Source of the DNA: an uncultured Archangium sp. | GTDB taxonomy: Bacteria; Myxococcota; Myxococcia; Myxococcales; Myxococcaceae | DNA length: 6,013 nt | NCBI GenBank assembly: GCA_937875615.1 | Contig: CALNBU010000169.1 | Span: forward strand, 1 to 6,013 | Reading direction: 5' to 3' | Part shown: in pieces, positions 1 to 5,769 of the stretch | Position numbering within the stretch: position 1 is the stretch's first letter | Layout: the number at the start of each line of letters is the position of its first letter | Made by a program: the position numbers and the translations under genes | Notes under the pieces: generated by a model | The model's input: the letters and a program-made list of their open reading frames with translations, nothing else | Told to the model about the DNA's origin: nothing | Databases searched by the model: none

Positions 1-51
1 CAGGCAGGCGCACGCCAGGACAGGGGTGCGCAACAGAGGTGAACCGGACAT
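1..51 (-). CDS. Start of a secreted protein, probably EfeO (partial, cut by window edge)
   Basis: A minus-strand ATG (bases 51-49) opens 17 codons that stay open to the window edge and read MSGSPLLRTPVLACACL. This looks like the start of a signal peptide: a short polar segment with one Arg, then a hydrophobic run. A GAGGA ribosome-binding site lies 6 bases upstream (58-62). The frame begins 32 bases after the stop of the EfeU-like frame and on the same strand. In known efeUOB operons the gene after the permease efeU is efeO, a periplasmic iron-binding protein with a cleaved signal peptide, so efeO is the natural guess. The visible part is too short to show any EfeO domain. The gene identity is inferred from position; the start and RBS are seen directly. 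Confidence 0.5.
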   Translation of the reverse strand, partial: MSGSPLLRTPVLACACL

Positions 52-57
52 GGGCAA

Positions 58-62
58 TCCTC
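58..62 (-). promoter_or_regulatory. Ribosome-binding site for the partial gene at 51-1
   Basis: On the minus strand this reads GAGGA, 6 bases before the ATG at 51. It is a better Shine-Dalgarno match and spacing than most other starts in the window, and it is the main reason for calling the edge frame a real gene. The short leader between 84 and 62 is pyrimidine-rich on the minus strand and shows no terminator hairpin, which suggests readthrough from the EfeU-like frame. Confidence 0.5.
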
Positions 63-83
63 GAAGGAAAGGGGAAAAGGGGA

Positions 84-725
84 TCAGGCGTGCTGCGGTG
101 TGGCGTGGCGGGCGGGCAGCAGATAGAGCGCAAGCACCGGCAGCAGGTAGGCGAAGTACGCGATCACCTCGCCGACGGTGGGATGGTCGTTGTAGCCGAA
201 CACCGCGGACAGCACGCTGCCGGCCACGCTGTAGACCGGCAGCGTCTGGGTCCAGTCGAACGCCAGCGTCTGCAGGTGGTTCCACAGCCCGGCTTCGTGC
301 AGCGATTTCAGCGCACCGGCCACCAGCCCGGCGGCCACGAAGATGATCAGCACGCCGGTGATCCGGAAGAAGCGGCGCAGGTCCATGCGCACCGCACCCT
401 TGTAGAGGCCGATGCCGAGCGCGATCGCCACGGCCAGGCCCGCCACCGCGCCGATGGCCGGCAGCCGCGAGAAGGTCTGCTGGAACGCGGCGAGCAGGAA
501 GAACAATGATTCCAGCCCTTCGCGCAGCACCGCCAGGAACGCCATCCCGACGAGTGCCCAGGGTGTGCCGCCGTGGGCGAAGGCGCGGTCGATGGAGGCC
601 TGCAACTGGCCTTTCATGATGCGTCCGGCGCGCTTCATCCAGAACACCATCGACGTCAGGATCGCCACCGCGATCAGCGCCACCACCGCCTCCAGCAGTT
701 CCTGCTGCTTCTGCGGGTACTCGTG
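84..725 (-). pseudogene. efeU: Truncated ferrous/ferric iron permease EfeU (FTR1 family), C-terminal part of the chimera
   Basis: About 213 residues that follow E. coli EfeU closely from its second loop to the C-terminus. Shared landmarks are PQKxQELxE, MVFWM, LREGLES.FFLLAAFQQ, FVAAGLxAGA, HEAGLWNH and FGY. FTR1 permeases carry iron across the inner membrane and use one REGLE-type motif in each of two related helices. Only the second (residues 256-260 of the chimera) is present; the first, in helix 1, lies in the roughly 60 residues that are missing. Four of seven Glu codons are GAA and two of five Lys codons AAA, unlike the prenyl-synthase half. The downstream partial gene fits efeO, so this looks like the left-hand piece of an intact efeU gene elsewhere. 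Confidence 0.8.
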
Positions 726-1289
726 ACCACCGAGCACGATGGCCGCCGCCACGCCACAGAAGCCGAAGAGCGACCCGGTCTTGCCGGCGCCGATGGCCTT
801 GTGCTGCTCCAGGGTGAGGTCGAGGTTGCCGCGGGCCTGTACCTCGTTGATGGCCGCGCGGGTCATCTCCGCCACCACCGCGAGGCCGTGCTGCGCCACC
901 CTCGCGTCGAACTTCGAGAGGCGCAACAGCGCGTTCGACAACAGCAGGTCTCCGCCCATCACCGCCACCACGTTGCCCCACCGGGCGTTCACCGTGGGCT
1001 TGTTGCGGCGGTACATGCCGTTGTCGACGACGTCATCGTGCAGGAGCGACGCGGCGTGGATGAGCTCCGCCGACACCGCCGGGTCGAGCAGCCGCGACTC
1101 GGGGACGCCCAGGGTGTCGCCGAAGATCTTGACCAGCATCGGCCGCGCGCGCTTCCCCGACTGCAGGCAGAGGTGCCGCGCGGCGATGATCAACGAGTCC
1201 TCGGGGTTCGGCTGCTCGCCGCCCAGCAACCCGAGGATCTGCTCCTCCACGACCCCGAGGAACGGCTTGAAGGCGGCGAACTGGTCCAT
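84..1289 (-). CDS. Chimeric ORF: N-terminal half of polyprenyl diphosphate synthase joined to truncated EfeU/FTR1 iron permease
   Basis: This single 401-codon frame contains parts of two unrelated families. Residues 1 to about 188 match the first half of a trans-isoprenyl diphosphate synthase, a soluble enzyme that extends allylic diphosphates with IPP. Visible are GKRARP (45-50), the first Asp-rich motif DDVVD (85-89) with R94/R95 after it, and K170-T171. The second Asp-rich motif and the C-terminal third are absent. From about residue 189 the protein matches E. coli EfeU from roughly its residue 63 onward, starting at EYPQKQQELLE. It has several membrane segments (about 199-218, 245-268, 277-297, 309-328 and 373-392) and the second REGLE motif (256-260), but the first REGLE helix is missing. 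Both halves lack essential parts, so neither activity is expected. Leading explanation: misassembly or a recombination/deletion scar. A true fusion protein is possible but unlikely. The start has no clear ribosome-binding site. Confidence 0.85.
   Translation of the reverse strand: MDQFAAFKPFLGVVEEQILGLLGGEQPNPEDSLIIAARHLCLQSGKRARPMLVKIFGDTLGVPESRLLDPAVSAELIHAASLLHDDVVDNGMYRRNKPTVNARWGNVVAVMGGDLLLSNALLRLSKFDARVAQHGLAVVAEMTRAAINEVQARGNLDLTLEQHKAIGAGKTGSLFGFCGVAAAIVLGGHEYPQKQQELLEAVVALIAVAILTSMVFWMKRAGRIMKGQLQASIDRAFAHGGTPWALVGMAFLAVLREGLESLFFLLAAFQQTFSRLPAIGAVAGLAVAIALGIGLYKGAVRMDLRRFFRITGVLIIFVAAGLVAGALKSLHEAGLWNHLQTLAFDWTQTLPVYSVAGSVLSAVFGYNDHPTVGEVIAYFAYLLPVLALYLLPARHATPQHA
723..731 (-). other. 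Junction between prenyl-synthase and EfeU sequence
   Basis: The protein changes family between VLGG (residues 185-188) and HEYPQ (189-193). The two glycines could belong to either side, so the breakpoint is placed within about three codons. The reading frame is kept across the join. No insertion-sequence end, target-site duplication or attachment-site core is visible around it. Any short homology used for the join cannot be judged without the two parental sequences. Confidence 0.75.
726..1289 (-). pseudogene. Truncated polyprenyl diphosphate synthase (N-terminal part of the chimera)
   Basis: About 188 residues of a family whose members usually run to roughly 300-350. The order of landmarks is normal: an N-terminal helix region, the IPP-binding GKRARP, helix D with LLHDDVVD, the RRNKPT segment, GGDLLLSNALL, and the GKTGSLF region with the conserved Lys-Thr. 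The part that would carry the second Asp-rich motif (GxxFQxxDDxxD) and the active-site floor beyond it is replaced by iron-permease sequence. The enzyme could not coordinate all its Mg2+ ions without that motif. Chain length of the product cannot be judged. All nine Glu codons are GAG and all seven Lys codons AAG, like the efflux genes upstream. It is 42 bases after the last permease gene and may belong to the same transcript or have its own promoter in the gap. Confidence 0.8.
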
Positions 1290-1301
1290 GCCGGTTCATA
1301 T

Positions 1302-1321
1302 AGTTCAAGCCAGCTTGAACT
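1302..1321. promoter_or_regulatory. Perfect 9-base inverted repeat in the intergenic gap, possible operator
   Basis: The arms AGTTCAAGC and GCTTGAACT are perfectly complementary and flank a 2-base CA centre. The site sits between the stop of the second permease (1332) and the start of the prenyl-synthase frame (1289). Its AT-richer sequence stands out from the GC-rich surroundings. There is no T-run on either side, so it is not a normal intrinsic terminator. The 2-base centre and 20-base span suit a dimeric repressor or activator site. On the minus strand TATATG follows it directly, which would place the dyad between the promoter elements if that is a -10 box. The symmetry is seen; the regulatory role is inferred. 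Confidence 0.45.
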
Positions 1322-1331
1322 GGAACGGGCA

Positions 1332-2576
1332 TCACTCCGCGCGCATGGCCTCGATGGGGTCGAGCTTCGCCGCCCGCGCGGCCGGGTAGATGCCGAACAC
1401 CAGCCCCACGCCGCTCGACATCAATAGCGACACCGCCACCGCCCACACCGGCACCGCGGTGTAGAGCCCGAAGGTCCAGCGACCGAGCGCCGCCAGCCCG
1501 AAGCCGATGGCGATTCCCAGCACGCCGCCCACCAGCGAGAGCACCACCGCCTCGGTGGCGAACTGCAGCAAGATGCGGTGCTTCTTCGCGCCCAGCGCCT
1601 TGCGGATGCCGATCTCCCGGGTGCGCTCGGTGACCGACACCAGCATGATGTTGAGGATGCCGATGCCTCCCACCAGCAGCGAGAGGATGCACACCCCGAA
1701 GGTGGCGGCGGTCACCACGTTCGAGAGCTCGTTGAGCGACTTCGCCATGGTCTCGTTGGTCGACACCTCGAAGTCGTTGTCGGCCGTCGGCCCCACGTCG
1801 CGGCGCTGACGCATCAGCCGGGTAGCCTCGTCCATCGCCGCGGCCACGCCGGACTGGTCCAGCGCCTCGACGCTGATCGACACCCCGCGGCGGAGGCCGA
1901 ACTGGCCCAGGAAGGTGCTCATCGGCACCAGCACCTGGTTGTCCATGTTGAACAGGCCCATCACCTTCCCGCGCCGCTCCATCACCCCCACCACGGTGTA
2001 GGGGCGCCCGCGGATCCGCACCGTCTGCCCCACCGGGTCGAGCGAGGGGAAGAGCTTGTCGGCCACGTCGGGGCCCAGCACCGCCACGCGGCGGCCGTCG
2101 ACCTCCTCGCCCTCGTTGAAGGCGCGGCCCGAGGCGATGGTGATGCCCGAGGTCTCCGGGTACTCCACCGTGGCGCCGATGACGAAGACGTCGCGGCCGG
2201 TCTCGCTCATGGCGGTGCGGAGCACCTCGCCCGGCTGCCACGATGACGCGGAGGTGCGCAGCACCGACGGGCACTGTTCGGAGATGGCCACCTTGTCTTC
2301 CACCGTGAGCCGCTTGCGCCGGCTGATCTTGTTCCAGTCGATGCCGCCCCCGCCGAAGCGGAAGCCCTGCGGCCACTTGTCGATGCGGAAGACGTTGGCC
2401 CCGAGCTGGCCGAAGTCCTTGTTCACCTTCATCCGCAACCCCTCGAGGAGCGCCATCATCGTCATCACCGTGGCCACCCCGATGACGATGCCCAGCAGCG
2501 TCAGCAGCGTGCGCAGCGGGTGCGCGAGGAAGGTCCCGAAGGCCAACCGCAGGTTGTCGACGAGCACGCCGATCAT
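1332..2576 (-). CDS. MacB/FtsX-type ABC transporter permease, second copy
   Basis: A 414-residue inner-membrane subunit with the MacB core plan. There is one N-terminal membrane helix (about 22-45), a large periplasmic domain (about 46-285), and an FtsX-type C-terminal domain with three helices (about 286-312, 342-365 and 377-396). Hallmarks are LLVGGIGILNIMLVSV, then ERTREIGIRKALGAKK (317-332), a cytoplasmic coupling segment that contacts the ATPase, and the ending YPAARAAKLDPIEAMRAE. There is no nucleotide-binding domain, unlike E. coli MacB where it is fused. The ATG overlaps the stop of the preceding permease by ATGA, so translation is probably coupled. Such permeases do not form a transmembrane channel; they transmit ATP-driven movement to the periplasm to push substrates into a TolC duct. 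It most likely pairs with the permease at 2573-3802. Substrate unknown; macrolides, peptides, siderophores or lipoproteins are all known for relatives. Confidence 0.93.
   Translation of the reverse strand: MIGVLVDNLRLAFGTFLAHPLRTLLTLLGIVIGVATVMTMMALLEGLRMKVNKDFGQLGANVFRIDKWPQGFRFGGGGIDWNKISRRKRLTVEDKVAISEQCPSVLRTSASSWQPGEVLRTAMSETGRDVFVIGATVEYPETSGITIASGRAFNEGEEVDGRRVAVLGPDVADKLFPSLDPVGQTVRIRGRPYTVVGVMERRGKVMGLFNMDNQVLVPMSTFLGQFGLRRGVSISVEALDQSGVAAAMDEATRLMRQRRDVGPTADNDFEVSTNETMAKSLNELSNVVTAATFGVCILSLLVGGIGILNIMLVSVTERTREIGIRKALGAKKHRILLQFATEAVVLSLVGGVLGIAIGFGLAALGRWTFGLYTAVPVWAVAVSLLMSSGVGLVFGIYPAARAAKLDPIEAMRAE
1350..1409 (-). repeat. DNA segment shared between the two permease genes, copy A
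   Basis: This segment encodes the C-terminal YPAARAAKLDPIEA region and is closely similar to 2590-2649 in the other permease gene. It includes a perfect match of about 21 bases (1389-1409 against 2630-2650, which begin GATGCCGAAC). A second similar block lies near 1619-1680 against 2859-2920, encoding the GGIGI.NIMLVSV.ERTREIG region. The similarity reflects paralogous genes under strong protein constraint. The two copies lie in the same orientation about 1241 bases apart. Confidence 0.6.
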
Positions 2577-3802
2577 TCGTCTCTCAAGGCCTCCACCGGG
2601 TCGAGGTTCGCCGCGCGCGCCGCCGGCCAGATGCCGAACACCAGCCCCACCAGCGCCGCGAAGCCGATGCCGAAGAACACGGTGCCCGGGCGCACGGTGG
2701 CCGCCAGCGGCGTCACCAGGCTCACCAGCCTCGCGCCGCCCAGCCCCACCAGCGTGCCGATGGCGCCGCCCACCGCCGACACCAGCGTGGCCTCCAGCAC
2801 GAACTGGGTGATGATGGTGCGCTTCGTCGCGCCCAGCGCGCGGCGGATACCGATCTCCCGGGTCCGCTCCCGGACCGACACCAGCATGATGTTCATGATG
2901 CCGATGCCGCCCACCAGCAGGGTGATGAAGCCGATGCCCACCGCCACACCGTAGAGCGCGCCGGTGAGCTGCTGGTAGGTGGAGGACAGCATCTCCGGCT
3001 TGTTGATGGTGAAGTCGTCGTCGGCGCCGGGCGGCGTCTGGCGCACGCGGCGCAGCAGGCCCACCAGCTCGTCCTCCGCGGCCGCCACCTCATCGGAGCT
3101 CTTCACCTGCACCCCGATGGCCAGCGACCAGCGCCGGGGGAACAGCGCGCTCATGGCGTGGAACGGGAGGAGCACCGTGAGATCCTGGCTCTGGTCGAGC
3201 AGCCGACCCTTGCGCCCCAGCACGCCCACCACCGTGAACGGTCTGCCGGCGACGCGGATGCTCGCCCCCAGCGGCTGCGCTCCGTCGGGGAACAGGGCGT
3301 CGGCCACGTCGGCGCCGATCACCACCACCTTGGTGCGGTTGAGATCATCGGCGTCGGTGATGAAGCGGCCGGCGGTCACGGTCCAGGCGCCCACCGACAG
3401 CTCCTCGGGCGTCACGCCCTGGAGCTCCACCAACGAGAGCGCGCGGTCGAGGAAGTCGACGTCGCCGCGCTGACTGATGCTCGCCGACACCGCCTCGCAG
3501 CGGACGCACTGCGCGCGCACCGCCTGGTAGTGCGCCCAGGTCAGGTTCCGGCGGCCCCGGTAGCGCCACCAGTCACCCATCACGATCCAGGGGTCCTTCT
3601 GCACGTAGAGCGAGTTGCTGCCCAGCCCGGCCAGCTGCTTTTCGAAGCTGCTGTCGAGGCCCTGGGTGATGCCCAGGATGGCCAGCAGCGTCGCCACCCC
3701 GATGCCGATGCCCACCGTGGTCAGCGCGGTGCGCAGCCGGTGACTGGCCAGCGACTTGAGCGCGATGCGCGAGCCCTCCACCAGGTCGACGCGGAGGCTC
3801 AT
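2573..3802 (-). CDS. MacB/FtsX-type ABC transporter permease, first copy
   Basis: A 409-residue permease, clearly paralogous to the one at 1332-2576 but diverged in the periplasmic domain. There is an N-terminal helix (about 24-46), a periplasmic domain (about 47-280), and three C-terminal helices (about 282-308, 337-362 and 374-394). The motif LLVGGIGIMNIMLVSV with RERTREIGIRRALGATK (311-327) and the tail WPAARAANLDPVEALRDE are typical. I chose the ATG at 3802, although the frame stays open upstream, because MSLRVDLVEG fits the family N-terminus and the ATG overlaps the ATPase stop by ATGA; an AGGGAG lies 11 bases upstream (3814-3819). The periplasmic domain contains a CVRC pair (100-103), possibly a disulfide or metal site. 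With one ATPase gene and two unlike permeases, a heterodimeric pump is the simplest reading. Confidence 0.93.
   Translation of the reverse strand: MSLRVDLVEGSRIALKSLASHRLRTALTTVGIGIGVATLLAILGITQGLDSSFEKQLAGLGSNSLYVQKDPWIVMGDWWRYRGRRNLTWAHYQAVRAQCVRCEAVSASISQRGDVDFLDRALSLVELQGVTPEELSVGAWTVTAGRFITDADDLNRTKVVVIGADVADALFPDGAQPLGASIRVAGRPFTVVGVLGRKGRLLDQSQDLTVLLPFHAMSALFPRRWSLAIGVQVKSSDEVAAAEDELVGLLRRVRQTPPGADDDFTINKPEMLSSTYQQLTGALYGVAVGIGFITLLVGGIGIMNIMLVSVRERTREIGIRRALGATKRTIITQFVLEATLVSAVGGAIGTLVGLGGARLVSLVTPLAATVRPGTVFFGIGFAALVGLVFGIWPAARAANLDPVEALRDE
2590..2649 (-). repeat. DNA segment shared between the two permease genes, copy B
   Basis: Partner of the segment at 1350-1409, encoding WPAARAANLDPVEA near the C-terminus of the first permease. 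See copy A for the perfect match and the second shared block. Confidence 0.6.
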
Positions 3803-4509
3803 GGGCGGGCGACTCCCTGCCAGGCCACCTCGGCGCCGGGCCCGTCGCCCACCACCTGACCGTCGGAGAGCCGGATGGCCCGGGGACACCGCGCCGCCAG
3901 CCTGGGCTCGTGCGTCACCAGCACCAGCGTGTGCCCGGCCTGATGCAGCTCCTCGAAGAGCCTGACGATCTCCTCGCCGGTGGCCGAGTCGAGGTTGCCG
4001 GTGGGCTCGTCGGCCAGCAGCAACGAGGGCTCTCCGGCCAGGGCGCGCGCGATGGCCACGCGCTGACGCTGGCCGCCCGAGAGCTCGGTGGGCTTGTGCG
4101 TCATGCGGTTCTCGAGGCGCACCTTCTTGAGCGCGTCGATGGCCCGGGCGCGCCGCTCCCGGGCGCTGACGCCGCGGTACACCAGCGGCAACTCCACGTT
4201 GGCCAGCGAGGTCTCCCGAGGCAGCAGCTGGAAGTTCTGGAAGATGAAGCCGATCTCCCGGTTGCGGATGCCGGCGAGCTCATCGTCGTCCATGCGCGCC
4301 ACGTCCTTGCCGTTGAGCCGGTAGGAGCCGGAGGTGGGCGTGTCCAGGCAGCCGATGACGTTCATCAACGTCGACTTGCCGGAGCCGGACTGGCCGATGA
4401 TCGCCACCCACTCCCCCTTCGCGATGCCGATGCTGACGCCGTCGAGCGCCCGCACCACCTCACCGCCGACGGTGTACTCGCGGCGGATGTCCTTGAGCTC
4501 GATCAGCAT
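3799..4509 (-). CDS. MacB/LolD-family ABC transporter ATP-binding protein
   Basis: A 236-residue cytoplasmic ATPase with every motif needed for ATP hydrolysis: Walker A GQSGSGKST (39-47), Q-loop Gln91 in FIFQNFQLL, signature LSGGQ (143-147), Walker B LLLADE (163-168) running into the DEPTGNLD typical of the MacB/LolD/FtsE branch, and the switch His200 in VTHE. The length is normal for a stand-alone nucleotide-binding subunit. It would form a homodimer that drives the two permeases encoded just downstream, contacting their ERTREIGIR segments. The start at 4509 gives a proper N-terminus (MLIELKDIRREY). Only a weak AGGCG is seen upstream, and the 3-base gap to the adaptor stop suggests coupled translation. 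All Glu codons I read in it are GAG, a useful baseline for the codon change seen in the chimera. The substrate is not revealed by this subunit. Confidence 0.97.
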   Translation of the reverse strand: MLIELKDIRREYTVGGEVVRALDGVSIGIAKGEWVAIIGQSGSGKSTLMNVIGCLDTPTSGSYRLNGKDVARMDDDELAGIRNREIGFIFQNFQLLPRETSLANVELPLVYRGVSARERRARAIDALKKVRLENRMTHKPTELSGGQRQRVAIARALAGEPSLLLADEPTGNLDSATGEEIVRLFEELHQAGHTLVLVTHEPRLAARCPRAIRLSDGQVVGDGPGAEVAWQGVARP

Positions 4510-4512
4510 GCG

Positions 4513-5769
4513 TCAGCCGCGCCTGGGGAAGGCCCCGCCGGGCTTCTGGGGCTCGACCAGATCTCCGTCTTTGAGCTCCTTGGCCAGCGTGCGGTACGGC
4601 CCCTCGATGATCTCCTCGCCGTCCTTGAGTCCCTCCACCACCTCGATGTCGGTGTCGGACGCGATGCCGGTCTTCACCCGGCGCGCCTTCACCCGGCGCT
4701 CGCCGTCGACCACGAAGACCACCCGGGTGAACTGTTCACCCTTGCGCGCGGCCACCAGCCCGCCGCCCTCGGCCGGCGGCGAAGCGTCGCTCAGCGCCGC
4801 CGTGGGGCGCACCGTCACCGCCTGCACCGGCACCGTGAGCGCAGACTCCCGCTCGTCGGAGGTGATGCGCACCTCCGCGCTCATGCCCGGCAGCGCGCCG
4901 TCGGGCCTGGCCTGCAGCGCGACGATCACCGGAAAGGACGTGGTCTCCTGTTCGGTGTTGGGGTTCTTCACCAGGGCCTTCTGGGCGATCTCCACCACGC
5001 GCCCGTCGAAGGTCTGACCATCGAACGCGTCGAGGCTGACCTCCGCATGCTGCCCCAGCTTGAGCCGCACCACCTCGTGCTCGCCCACCTCGATCTTCAC
5101 CTCCATGGTGTGCATCGCGGCCAGGGTCATCACCACGTCCTCGTTGAAGTCCGACCCACGGACCCGCTCACCCACCTCGCGGGAGACCTCGATCACGTCG
5201 CCGTCGATGGGCGAGACCAGCGTGGTGCGGTCGAGGTTGTTCTTCGCCTCCTCGAGTTGCGCGGCGGCCTGCGCGGCGCGATCGGCCTGCGCCGCCTGAC
5301 GCGCCTTCGCCGCCAGCAGATCCGACTCGGCGCGATCGGCCTCGGCCGGCGAGGCCAGGCCCTTGTCCGTCAACCCCTGCACCCGCGCCAGCTCGCGCGA
5401 GAGGCGGTCCACCTCGACCTGCGTGGTGTTGATGTCGGCCCGCGCCGCGGAGTGCGCGGCCGCGGCCTGCTTCACGTTGGCCTCGAAGCGCCGGCGGTCG
5501 AGCTTCGCCAGCACCTGCCCGCGGGCCACCTTGTCGCCGACCTGCACCGGCAGCTCCACCAGATCTCCGGAGAGATTGGAGCTGATCTTCACCGTGGTGG
5601 ACGCCGCGACCTTGCCCGCGCCGGTCACCGTCTGCACGATGGGCGCGCGCTTCACCCGGCCGAACTGCACCGCGGTCGCCGGCGGCGGGCGCTCCCGGAG
5701 CCCCGCCACGGTGAGCCCCACCACCGTCAGCACGATGGACGCGGCGATCACGCCTCTCCACCAGGTCAT
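4513..5769 (-). CDS. Periplasmic adaptor (membrane fusion protein) of HlyD/MacA type
   Basis: A 418-residue adaptor that bridges inner-membrane permeases and a TolC-like channel. In order it has a short cytoplasmic start and one membrane anchor (about 6-24); the first half of the lipoyl domain (about 58-91, SGDLVELPVQVGDKVARGQVL); an alpha-helical hairpin rich in Ala, Arg, Glu and Gln (about 92-182); the second lipoyl half (about 183-200, LVSPIDGDVIEVSREVGERV); a beta-barrel domain (about 220-310, including LPGMSAEVRI); and a membrane-proximal domain to the C-terminus. A Pro/Ala/Gly-rich stretch (322-346) interrupts the last domain and is probably a flexible loop. It has no lipobox, so it is anchored by the helix rather than by lipid. 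Its ATG overlaps the stop of the TolC-like gene and has GGAGG 6 bases upstream. The neighbouring ATPase and MacB permeases point to ABC rather than RND partnership. Confidence 0.95.
   Translation of the reverse strand: MTWWRGVIAASIVLTVVGLTVAGLRERPPPATAVQFGRVKRAPIVQTVTGAGKVAASTTVKISSNLSGDLVELPVQVGDKVARGQVLAKLDRRRFEANVKQAAAAHSAARADINTTQVEVDRLSRELARVQGLTDKGLASPAEADRAESDLLAAKARQAAQADRAAQAAAQLEEAKNNLDRTTLVSPIDGDVIEVSREVGERVRGSDFNEDVVMTLAAMHTMEVKIEVGEHEVVRLKLGQHAEVSLDAFDGQTFDGRVVEIAQKALVKNPNTEQETTSFPVIVALQARPDGALPGMSAEVRITSDERESALTVPVQAVTVRPTAALSDASPPAEGGGLVAARKGEQFTRVVFVVDGERRVKARRVKTGIASDTDIEVVEGLKDGEEIIEGPYRTLAKELKDGDLVEPQKPGGAFPRRG

Noticed and set aside
66..82. Tandem purine tract (GGAAAGGGG then AAAAGGGG) between the EfeU-like stop and the edge gene
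   Set aside because: It is short and simple, with no hairpin; on the coding strand it is just a pyrimidine-rich leader. No function can be supported.
84..1289. The chimera as a functional membrane-tethered prenyl synthase or new iron/isoprenoid system
   Set aside because: Missing second Asp-rich motif and missing first REGLE helix remove residues needed by both families, and codon use changes at the join. A functional claim is not justified without independent copies.
1297..1299. Alternative ATG 10 bases before the chosen prenyl-synthase start
   Set aside because: It is in another frame (MNRHGP...) and leads into an Arg-rich shadow; the ATG at 1289 gives the prenyl-synthase N-terminus.
1302..1321. 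Palindrome read as an intrinsic terminator or as a LexA box
   Set aside because: There is no T-run on either side and the 2-base centre is poor for a hairpin loop. The GTTC and GAAC arms are in the wrong order and spacing for the GAAC-N7-GTTC or GAAC-N4-GTTC type LexA sites.
573..1427. Plus-strand open frame of 284 codons opposite the chimera
   Set aside because: The composition (runs of Arg, His, Leu, Glu) is that of an antisense shadow; no domain or good start is visible.
1033..2376. Long minus-strand open frame of 447 codons overlapping the second permease
   Set aside because: It is an Arg/Gly/His-rich shadow frame with no family motifs, overlapping a permease with full MacB hallmarks. 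Such frames are common in DNA of this GC content.
3158..3859. Plus-strand open frame of 233 codons opposite the first permease
   Set aside because: It is rich in His/Arg/Ala with no recognisable motif and lies wholly antisense to well-supported genes.
3803..3889. Longer N-terminus for the first permease
   Set aside because: The extra 29 residues are Arg/Gly/Pro-rich, overlap the ATPase end in another frame and are not seen in MacB permeases. The ATGA overlap at 3802 is the better start.
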